This document shows positions 34,878-44,460 of a stretch of DNA of 64,000 bases, one piece after another. Origin of the DNA: Streptomyces asoensis (lineage in GTDB: Bacteria > Actinomycetota > Actinomycetes > Streptomycetales > Streptomycetaceae); the NCBI RefSeq assembly GCF_013085465.1, contig NZ_CP049838.1, forward strand, positions 5,456,001 to 5,520,000, in the 5' to 3' direction. The stretch's first letter is position 1. Each line of letters opens with the position of its first letter. The translations under genes were made by a program, and so were the position numbers. The notes under the pieces are model-generated. The model was not told the origin of the DNA and searched no databases. It saw only the letters and a program-made list of their open reading frames with translations.

Positions 34878-36161
34878 ATGACGTCCGTGCGCCGCCTCTT
34901 CTCCACTCTCCTGCTCGCGGCGTTCCTGCTGGTCGGCGGCCTCGCGTCGCCGGCCGGCGCCCACCCGATGAGCACCTCGGCCGTCCTGCTCGACATCCGT
35001 GACGACCGGGTCGAGGGAGAGATACAACTCCCCATCGACCGCCTGGCGATAGCCGTGGACCGCGACCTCACCCGCACGAGCGTGCTGGGCGAGGACCGGA
35101 CCTTCCTCAAGAGCTACGCCACGCAGCACATCAGCGCCGTGGGCGAGGACGGCACCTCCTGGACCACGACGCTCGGCACCGGATCGGTCCGGACGATCGA
35201 CGGGACGGCGCACCTCGTCTACCCGCTCACCATCCGTCCGCCGGACGGCCAGGTCACCGACTTCCGTCTTCGCTACGACGTCATCGTCGAGGAACTCCTC
35301 ACCCACAAGGTCATCGCCACCGTCCGGTACGACTTCGACCGCGGCATCCTGAAGACGGACGACGCCGAGACACTCGGCGTCCTCGACTGGGACACCAAGA
35401 GCTTGCGGGTCCCGGCCGACGAGGGTTCCTGGCTGAAGGGCTTCGCCACCACAGCGGGGCTCGGCATCGAGCATGTCGGTGAGGGCGCCGACCACCTGCT
35501 GTTCCTGCTGATGCTGCTCATCCCCGCCCCGCTGGTGGCCGCCGGCGGCCGATGGCGCGCCGCGGACACATCGCCGCGCCGCGGTCTCGTACGCGTCGTG
35601 CACGTCGTGTCCGCGTTCGCCCTGGGCCACTCGCTCACCCTCGCCCTGGCGGCCTCGGGAGTGGTCCACGTACCGTCACGGCCGGTCGAGACGCTCATCG
35701 CCCTCTCGATCGCGGTGTCCGCGGTCCATGCGATACGGCCGCTGGTGGCACGCGGCGAAGTACTGATCGCGGCCGGTTTCGGACTGGTCCACGGCCTGGC
35801 CTTCGCCTCGCTCATCGGCGACCTCGGCCTCGACCGCGGCTCCCTCGTGACCACGCTGCTGGGCTTCAACCTGGGCATCGAACTGACCCAGTTGCTCGTC
35901 GTCGCCCTGATCATGCCGTCGCTGATCGTGCTGGCCCGCACGACCGTCTACCCCGCGTTCCGCATCGGGGTGGCCGTCATCGGGCTCGTGTTCTCGGTGT
36001 CCTGGATGCTCGAACGCGCGACGCTGACCGCAGGCGACCCGTTCGAGGGCGTTCAGACCTGGCTGGTCGGACACCCCCTGCTCGTCGCCGGCGCGGTCGC
36101 GACCCTCGCCGTCGCCGCCCGCCTCCGACACGAGGTGCCCTGGACGGCGACCGGAAAGTAG
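34878..36161 (+). CDS. HupE/UreJ-family membrane protein
   Basis: A 427-residue membrane protein. After a signal peptide (LLLAAFLLVGGLASPAGAHP) comes an extracytoplasmic domain of about 160 residues, and then six or more hydrophobic segments from GIEHVGEGADHLLFLLMLLI, the HupE/UreJ start. FALGHSLTLALAASGVVHVP and VHGLAFASLIGDLGLDRGSL hold the family His residues. HupE/UreJ proteins are thought to move nickel or related metals. Its partner is DUF3500, so a metal-linked pair is likely but unproven. Confidence 0.8.
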   Translation: MTSVRRLFSTLLLAAFLLVGGLASPAGAHPMSTSAVLLDIRDDRVEGEIQLPIDRLAIAVDRDLTRTSVLGEDRTFLKSYATQHISAVGEDGTSWTTTLGTGSVRTIDGTAHLVYPLTIRPPDGQVTDFRLRYDVIVEELLTHKVIATVRYDFDRGILKTDDAETLGVLDWDTKSLRVPADEGSWLKGFATTAGLGIEHVGEGADHLLFLLMLLIPAPLVAAGGRWRAADTSPRRGLVRVVHVVSAFALGHSLTLALAASGVVHVPSRPVETLIALSIAVSAVHAIRPLVARGEVLIAAGFGLVHGLAFASLIGDLGLDRGSLVTTLLGFNLGIELTQLLVVALIMPSLIVLARTTVYPAFRIGVAVIGLVFSVSWMLERATLTAGDPFEGVQTWLVGHPLLVAGAVATLAVAARLRHEVPWTATGK

Positions 36162-36164
36162 GCC

Positions 36165-36232
36165 CTGCCTGCGCGTTGCGTCGAAGCGCTTTGACAGCAA
36201 TTCGAAGATCAGGGCCGGGCCCGGCTCGCCGC
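36165..36232 (+). pseudogene. 68-bp relic of a tyrosine integrase gene
   Basis: This stretch aligns without gaps to 43,772-43,839 inside the integrase pseudogene, at about 58 of 68 bases. The longest shared block is CAGCAATTCGAAGATCAGGG at 36,196-36,215. It lies exactly between the stop codon of the HupE/UreJ gene and that of the convergent penicillin-binding protein gene. It encodes nothing usable. It is a scrap of a second integrase gene from the same family. Confidence 0.7.
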
Positions 36233-36243
36233 CACGCTCCACG

Positions 36244-39239
<2,996 letters not shown>

Positions 39240-39420
39240 GTGGGCGGTCCTTCGGCTCGGGAACTCGGTCGTGGCCGGACGCAGGGGGCCGTCCGACCTG
39301 GTCGGGCAACCGTTCGGTCGTGCAAGTAGGTTGAGCAGGCAGCGAGCCGACACCGTGAGGAAAGAGGGAGCCTGGAACCCGTGTGCGCCGTCTTCCCGGT
39401 GGGGTTGCGCTTCGCCGGCT

Positions 39421-39446
39421 GCGACCTACGCGACCTACGCGACCTG
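39421..39446. repeat. 9-bp GCGACCTAC tandem repeat
   Basis: GCGACCTAC occurs twice in full and once changed (GCGACCTGTAC) in the gap between two divergent sigma genes, about 60 bases before the ATG at 39503. It may lie in the promoter of that gene, but no -35/-10 pair fits well. Confidence 0.6.
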
Positions 39447-39502
39447 TACGCACGGCGGAGGTGGCCAGGTTGCAAGGAGAGGGCAGAGATTCCGGTGGGG
39501 GC

Positions 39503-40060
39503 ATGACCGAGGACGAGTTCGACGCTTTCTACGCGACCGCGTTCCCCCGGCTGACCGGACAGCTCTACGCCTTCACCGGAGATCACTGCGAGGCCCAGGA
39601 CGTCGTTCAGGAAGCGTTCGTACGGGCCTGGGACCGGCGACAGCATTTCCTGTCGGACAGCGCTCCCGAGGCGTGGATCCGTACGGTGGCCATGCGGCTG
39701 GCGGTGAGCCGCTGGCGGCGCGCGAGGCGCTGGCTGGAACTCGTACGGCGCACTCCACCGCCCGACTCCACCCCGGGACCGGGCCCTGAGCACACCGCGC
39801 TCGTGGCCGCCCTGCGCGAACTGCCCCAGGCTCAGCGGATGGCGATCGTGCTGCACCATTTGTGCGACCTGAGTGTGGAGCAGGTAGCCTCCGAGACCGG
39901 CGCGCCCGTGGGGACGGTCAAGGCGAGGCTGTTCCGGGGGCGGGCGGAGCTGGCGAAGCGACTCGCGGAGGACGAGGCCGACGGACGCGTGGACGAGGCT
40001 GACGGACGCGTGGACGAGGCCGACGGGCCGGTCCGAAAGGAGAGCCGCCGTGTCCGATGA
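39503..40060 (+). CDS. SigE-family RNA polymerase sigma factor
   Basis: A 185-residue ECF-like factor. Region 2 has DEFDAFYATAFPRLTGQLYA then FTGDHCEAQDVVQEAFVRAW, and region 4 has ALRELPQAQRMAIVLHHLCD then LSVEQVASETGAPVGTVKAR. The C-terminus carries a DEADGRV-type triple repeat. GGGG precedes the ATG. The gene overlaps the next one by 11 bases, an arrangement typical of sigma/anti-sigma partners. Confidence 0.85.
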   Translation: MTEDEFDAFYATAFPRLTGQLYAFTGDHCEAQDVVQEAFVRAWDRRQHFLSDSAPEAWIRTVAMRLAVSRWRRARRWLELVRRTPPPDSTPGPGPEHTALVAALRELPQAQRMAIVLHHLCDLSVEQVASETGAPVGTVKARLFRGRAELAKRLAEDEADGRVDEADGRVDEADGPVRKESRRVR

Positions 40061-40802
40061 ACTGTCCGCCGCGCTACGTGAGTTGGCTGACGCCAGGGCG
40101 ACCGCTCCGATCGTCGGCGGCCCCGCGACACGTGCCCGGGCGATGCGCCGCAGGCGCCGCCGCCGTGCCGCCGCGACCCTGGGTGCGGGGACCGTGGCCC
40201 TCGCGCTGCTGGGCTTCGCCCTGACCCTGCGTCTCGGCGAGGACCCGGACCACCAGGCCGGGCCCGGAACCTCCGCCGTGACACCTCCGGCTTCCGCCCC
40301 GCCGTCGGCGGTCACCCCGGTACCCGTCTCCGGCACGCTGGACCTGCCCGGGAGCGACCTCACGTTCGGCGGCCGGGTGATGCCGATCCTCTCGACTTTC
40401 GACCTCCAGCCCGGGCCCACGAGCACGACCCCGATGACGGTGGTCGCGAAGCCGGTCCGGATAGCGTTGGCCGCCGACGTGCCCCCCAAGGGCTCCACCG
40501 TGGTGAACGTCGCGTACACGGTCGAGCTGCGCGACGGGGAGGGCAGCCCGCTCTACGTCGGCACGTTCGCCCCGGACCTCGAGGCGCGGGGGGACTACGA
40601 CGTCAGAGGCGGCGTGATCGCCCTCGGCGCCGAGGACGCACAGTGGTTCTACGCCCGGATCCACCTCGGCGACAGCATCGCGGTGACGACCGACACGACA
40701 CCGACAACCACCCCCTCACCCGACCCCACAGCACCCGACCCCACAGCATCCCCACCCGCCCCCGCCCGCGACTCGGTGCCCGCCGGGGAAGCAGTGGGTT
40801 GA
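40050..40802 (+). CDS. Membrane protein coupled to sigma factor
   Basis: A 250-residue protein that starts inside the sigma gene. One membrane segment (AATLGAGTVALALLGFALTL, about 40-60) separates a short cytoplasmic end (LSAALRELADARATAPIVGG) from an extracellular domain (TLDLPGSDLTFGGRVMPILS, VAYTVELRDGEGSPLYVG). The C-terminus is Pro/Thr/Ser-rich (TPTTTPSPDPTAPDPTASPP). It probably modulates the sigma factor, although it lacks a zinc anti-sigma motif. The end lies ten bases from the attachment relic at 40811. Confidence 0.65.
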   Translation: MSDELSAALRELADARATAPIVGGPATRARAMRRRRRRRAAATLGAGTVALALLGFALTLRLGEDPDHQAGPGTSAVTPPASAPPSAVTPVPVSGTLDLPGSDLTFGGRVMPILSTFDLQPGPTSTTPMTVVAKPVRIALAADVPPKGSTVVNVAYTVELRDGEGSPLYVGTFAPDLEARGDYDVRGGVIALGAEDAQWFYARIHLGDSIAVTTDTTPTTTPSPDPTAPDPTASPPAPARDSVPAGEAVG

Positions 40803-40810
40803 GGCAACGC

Positions 40811-40842
40811 CAGAGGGCCACGACCTCTTCGTCCTGAAGCAA
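40811..40842 (-). other. Relic of an attachment site (tRNA-Pro 3' part)
   Basis: GCCAGAGGGCC (40811-40821) and CCACGACCTCTTCGTCCTGA match, respectively, the terminator flank (44232-44242) and the 3'-half tRNA-Pro core (44312-44325) of the right junction. The about 70 bases between those two parts in the right copy are missing here. It is likely a deletion derivative of the left attachment site of the 40.8-44.3 kb element. Confidence 0.55.
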
Positions 40843-40953
40843 CTTGGGTGGGGGCGCTGCCTTGGGCTGGAGTGTTTCCTACCTGCGCTGATGGTTCGCA
40901 GTCGTTCGCGCTCGTCCGCCGTTGTCCGTCGGCGTTGTCACGCAGTGAGACAC

Positions 40954-41328
40954 TCACGCATGCTGCCCGCAGCTCAGCAAGCGCAGGTCGTTCGAGACCA
41001 TGACCTGAGCGAGACGTCCGGCGATGGACACGACTTCGGGCCAGGCTGATGCCTGAAGGTACTCAGCGTCGGTGTCGTGGGGTGCCTCCGCGGCGGCAGC
41101 GTTGAGCGCGACACCGAGGGCCCGCATGAGGGTTACCTCTTCCTCCGTTCTCAAGCTGATGCCGAGAAACCGCTCGGGCTCATCGGCGTCACAGAAGTCA
41201 TCGAAGAGCGTGTGGAAGACGTGGTCGATGTTCTCGAACTCCGAAGGGTCGAGCCACACGTCCCGCTGCCACGGTGGATTGGCCAGAGCCAAGACCACAG
41301 GTACGACGTGGACACGGTGATTCGCCAT
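40954..41328 (-). CDS. Hypothetical protein, SCO4402-like
   Basis: A 124-residue acidic protein. [20 protein letters not shown], then [20 protein letters not shown] and [20 protein letters not shown] resemble SCO4402-family proteins, whose function is unknown and which some authors link to toxin immunity. GGAG lies upstream of the ATG at 41328; a longer frame reaches 41424. It is the left gene of the decayed element. Confidence 0.5.
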   Translation of the reverse strand: MANHRVHVVPVVLALANPPWQRDVWLDPSEFENIDHVFHTLFDDFCDADEPERFLGISLRTEEEVTLMRALGVALNAAAAEAPHDTDAEYLQASAWPEVVSIAGRLAQVMVSNDLRLLSCGQHA

Positions 41329-41880
41329 GACTTGGACTTCTCCGCTCACGAGCCCGAGCCTATCGACCACACCTTCGGAAGGCGCTGGTGTTTTCAGGAG
41401 CACCACCTTAGGAGAGCTTCCCAAGCTGAGGGCTCAGGCACCGTCAGCACGTGCCGGCCGTGCCGGCCGTGCGGGCCGTGCCGGCCGTGCGGGCCGTGCG
41501 GGCCGTGCGGGCCGTGCGGGCCGTGCGGGCTTCTGAGGCCCGTTGCGGCGTTGACCTGGGCGAATGGCCGTGCTGTGGCCTACTCGGGCTCGGCTGCTCT
41601 CACCGTGACTCCCCGCTGTTCCCCGCTATATCTGGTGCGGTTGTGGTGCGGGGGACATGCTCGGCCGCTTGAAGTCGTGGGCCATGGTCGGCGTGAAGTT
41701 CTCACCCAGCGTCTTGTCCGGCGTTCCCGAGACCGCGTGGATCGGTGACCGGGCAAGTCGGGCGCGCACCACAGACGAAGACCAACCCGTGATCCGAGAT
41801 ACCCAAGACACGAGTGACGCTAGTCCGGAAGGATCGGCGTCGAGTCGGACACTTCATCGGTCCGAGGAGGGGCGACCGCG
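41329..41880. other. Non-coding gap with 9-bp repeat
   Basis: These 552 bases carry the 9-base minisatellite at 41451-41531 and no convincing gene. Frames around it only translate the repeat (RAGRAGRAG). The region close to 41881 should hold the promoter of the PIN-like gene. Confidence 0.5.
41451..41531. repeat. 9-bp GTGCGGGCC minisatellite, nine units
   Basis: Nine head-to-tail copies of a 9-base unit, GTGCCGGCC in the left and GTGCGGGCC in the right part, fill 81 bases of non-coding DNA. There is no spacer structure, so it is not a CRISPR array. Units are almost identical, which suggests recent expansion. Confidence 0.9.
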
Positions 41881-43233
41881 ATGACAGGGACAGAGGCAAG
41901 CCCGCTGGCCGAGGGAGGCCCGCCGAAGCCACCGGGCATGTTCGACGGGTTCGCCGAGTATCGGACACCTTCCGTGGAGGACTACCAGCGGTTGTTCAGC
42001 TCCGGGCTGGTCGTCGTGGATACCAACGTGCTGCTGACCTTGTACCGGTCGAACCAGCGGACACGAGAAGACCTGCTGACTGTCCTGGACAGGTTGCGCG
42101 AGCGTCTTTGGGTGCCGCACCAGGTGCTTGCCGAGTTCTGGCGCAACCGCGAACAGACCTCCGTTCTTGGCCACCACCGCGCTCGAGCCAAGGAAGTCGG
42201 AGAGGCGTTGGCCAAGGCTGGGCGATCTGCCAGTGATGCACTCGACCGATGGTTGAAGCAGGTGCACGTCGGTGACGACGCTGAAATCAACAGCGCGATC
42301 GCCGGCCACCGAGAGCAACTTGACGAAGTGCTGCTCGCGCTTCAGTCCTTGATTGAACGTCAAGCAGACAAGGACGTGATCGCCGACGCAACCGATACGA
42401 ATGCTGATCCCGTACTGGCCCGGTTGGAGCCCATCCTCGAGGGGCGAATCGGTCCGCCCTTCGCTGAGCAGGAGTACGCGGAGGCGTTGCAGGAGGCGAA
42501 CCGCCGAGGGCAGGCCGAAGTGCCGCCGGGTTACGAAGACTTCAAGAGCAAGCCCGCTGAGCAGGCAGCCGGAGACTATCTGGTCTGGGAACAGACTCTG
42601 AAGGAAGCCGAGCGCGTTGGATCCGATGTGCTGTTCGTGACCGGGGACAGTAAAGAGGACTGGTGGAAGCAGAGGAACGGGGTCATCCCCGCGCGTCCCC
42701 GTCCCGAACTTGTCCGGGAGATGGTGCGTCGGACCGGGCGTCGACTCTTCATGCTTCAACCCAGTGGGCTGCTCGAACAGGCTCGACAGGTCCTGGAGCT
42801 TGAGGTGGAGACATCATCGGTTCTTGACCTGGAGCAATTGCAGACAGCGGATACCAGCGGCAAGGACGAGTGGACTTCCGAGGCACTCGAAGCACTTGTG
42901 GATCTGCTGCTCGGACAGGCGAGTGTGCAGGCGTACGCCATGCTGGATGCCGCTCAGAACGAGGGATTCGTCAGTCGCGCCACCGTGTACGAGATCGGCG
43001 GATACGACGAGACGCGCATGCTCCGCGGATTCACACGGCCGGTGAAGACCGCAGCCAGGAGACTCCAGGAGCAAGGCATTGCAACGGGGGACGCCGACAC
43101 GTTGCTCGTAGCGGTCTACGATCCCGCATTCGATGCGGTTTCGGCGAGCGGCTTCCGCCTCGCCAAGGAGGCGGTTCCTTTGCTGCGCCCGATCGCCCAG
43201 CGCGTTTACGGTGAGGATGCCCGCATCACGTGA
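41881..43233 (+). CDS. PIN-like domain nuclease (PIN_8/DUF4935)
   Basis: A 450-residue protein. The PIN-like fold starts at FSSGLVVVDTNVLLTLYRSN with the first catalytic Asp (VVDTNVLL), continues with WVPHQVLAEFWRNREQTSVL (Glu) and ends DVLFVTGDSKEDWWKQRNGV (second Asp pair). This is the PIN_8/DUF4935 family of predicted RNases often found in defence islands. A helical middle (about 90-190) and a C-terminal domain of unknown fold follow. Codon use is less GC-biased than in the chromosome. It is the only large intact gene of the decayed element. Confidence 0.75.
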   Translation: MTGTEASPLAEGGPPKPPGMFDGFAEYRTPSVEDYQRLFSSGLVVVDTNVLLTLYRSNQRTREDLLTVLDRLRERLWVPHQVLAEFWRNREQTSVLGHHRARAKEVGEALAKAGRSASDALDRWLKQVHVGDDAEINSAIAGHREQLDEVLLALQSLIERQADKDVIADATDTNADPVLARLEPILEGRIGPPFAEQEYAEALQEANRRGQAEVPPGYEDFKSKPAEQAAGDYLVWEQTLKEAERVGSDVLFVTGDSKEDWWKQRNGVIPARPRPELVREMVRRTGRRLFMLQPSGLLEQARQVLELEVETSSVLDLEQLQTADTSGKDEWTSEALEALVDLLLGQASVQAYAMLDAAQNEGFVSRATVYEIGGYDETRMLRGFTRPVKTAARRLQEQGIATGDADTLLVAVYDPAFDAVSASGFRLAKEAVPLLRPIAQRVYGEDARIT

Positions 43234-43296
43234 AGCGGCGCCTGAGCGGCCGCACCGCAGACGACGCACGTTGCTCGACAGGCTACCGACCGAGGC

Positions 43297-44167
43297 GTGG
43301 CGGGGCCCCGAACCGGTCGGACCGCCCTCGCAACGACCACGCTCCTGAGTGAGAAGCACGTCATTCCGTCGCTCGGTGCTCGCAAGCTTCGCGACCTCAG
43401 CGCGGAGGACGTTGACCGCCGGCTGGCCACCAAGGCGAAGACGCTCACCACGCGCACCCTCCAGTCGATCCACTCGTACCTGCACTGCGCGGTCAAGCGG
43501 GCCATGGCGCGGGACAAGGTGAAGCGGAACGTCGTCGAGCTGTGCTCGGTGCCCCAGGGCCAGGCCGGGCGCCCGTCCAAGGTGCTCACCCTTGCCCAGG
43601 CCGATGCCGTATTCAAGGGCGCTTACCTGGGACCACGCCTTCCTCAAGGGCAAGCCGGATGCCGACCCGCCGCAGCCTCCGCATATCGCGGTGTGGCGCT
43701 CGGTCCGAAAGAGCGGGGACACCAAGACCCGGAAGTCCCGGAAGTCCCGGAAGTCCCGGCGCACGCTCGCTCTGCCGGCGCGCTGCGTCGATGCTCTGTG
43801 GCAGCAATTCGAAGATCAGGGCTGGGATCGGCTCGCCGCTGACGAGAAGTGGGAGGAACACGGGCTCGTCTTCTCCTCTGCCGTGGGCAGGCCGCTTGAC
43901 GCCGCCAACGTCCGCCGCGCCTTCCGCCAGGCGCTCAAGGACGTCGACGGGATCGACGCCGACGAGTGGACCCCGCGGGAGCTCCGGCACAGTTTCGTGT
44001 CTCTGCTCTCGGACCGGGGCGTCCCGCTGGAAGTGATTTCGCGGCTCGTCGGGCACTCTGGGACGGCTGTGACGGAGGAGGTCTACCGGAAGCAGATCCG
44101 GCCCGTCATCCAGACCGGGGCCGTCGCCATGGACGGCATCTTCGGCACCGATCCGCGGCGGCCGTAG
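43297..44167 (+). pseudogene. Tyrosine integrase pseudogene
   Basis: Two frames carry one integrase. The first (to about 43,620) reads KHVIPSLGARKLRDLSAEDV and MARDKVKRNVVELCSVPQGQ; the second (from about 43,625) resumes LTWDHAFLKGKPDADPPQPP and ends WTPRELRHSFVSLLSDRGVP and VTEEVYRKQIRPVIQTGAVA. Between AVFKGA and LTWDH the family has about 30 residues with the first catalytic Arg, absent here. The N-terminus of about 150 residues is also missing. A 9-base CGGAAGTCC triplication lies inside. The active-site Tyr remains, but the protein must be inactive. Confidence 0.8.
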
Positions 44168-44233
44168 CTGCCGAAGTCACGCAGTCGAGCACTCAGGAAT
44201 CGATAGTCACGCAGTTGGACACGCAGCAACACC

Positions 44234-44266
44234 AGAGGGCCCTTACCGACTCGGTAAGGGCCCTCT
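44234..44266 (-). terminator. Terminator of tRNA-Pro
   Basis: AGAGGGCCCTTACCGA (44234-44249) pairs perfectly with TCGGTAAGGGCCCTCT (44251-44266). In the minus direction it follows the 3' end of the tRNA half gene by 17 bases and looks like its native factor-independent terminator. The first part of the same sequence recurs at 40811. Confidence 0.75.
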
Positions 44267-44283
44267 GATCTGCTACTTCACTG

Positions 44284-44325
44284 TCGGGGTGGCGGGATTT
44301 GAACCCACGACCTCTTCGTCCCGAA
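44284..44325 (-). other. Attachment site: 3' half of tRNA-Pro(CGG)
   Basis: On the minus strand this reads TTCGGGACGAAGAGGTCGTG then GGTTCAAATCCCGCC and ACCCCGA: anticodon loop with CGG, 3' anticodon stem, variable loop, T arm and acceptor 3' strand of tRNA-Pro. The 5' half is absent; the next bases (TGAGGGTCGATC) do not pair. A tRNA 3' end without its 5' end next to an integrase pseudogene is the signature of an integration core. An intact tRNA-Pro should lie at the far right end. Confidence 0.75.
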
Positions 44326-44460
44326 TGAGGGTCGATCAAGATCGACACCAGGTGGTTTGGTGTTTTGCCTGGTCAGGGTGTTGGCGTGCGGTGGTGTCGG
44401 GTGGTCTGGAAGGGGCTTGGGGAGCGGGTTGGCTCCCAGACGGCTCCCAGCGGGAAGCGG

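Noticed and set aside
39382..39420. ECF-type promoter GGAACC...CGTC before the sigma gene at 39503
   Set aside because: The distance between GGAACC and CGTC is about 9 bases instead of the 15-17 required.
41451..41531. CRISPR-like array
   Set aside because: Units are 9 bases and head to tail without spacers, and no cas genes are in the window.
44284..44325. Complete tRNA-Pro gene
   Set aside because: Only the part from the anticodon loop to the 3' end is present; the bases next to it do not restore the D arm or acceptor 5' strand.
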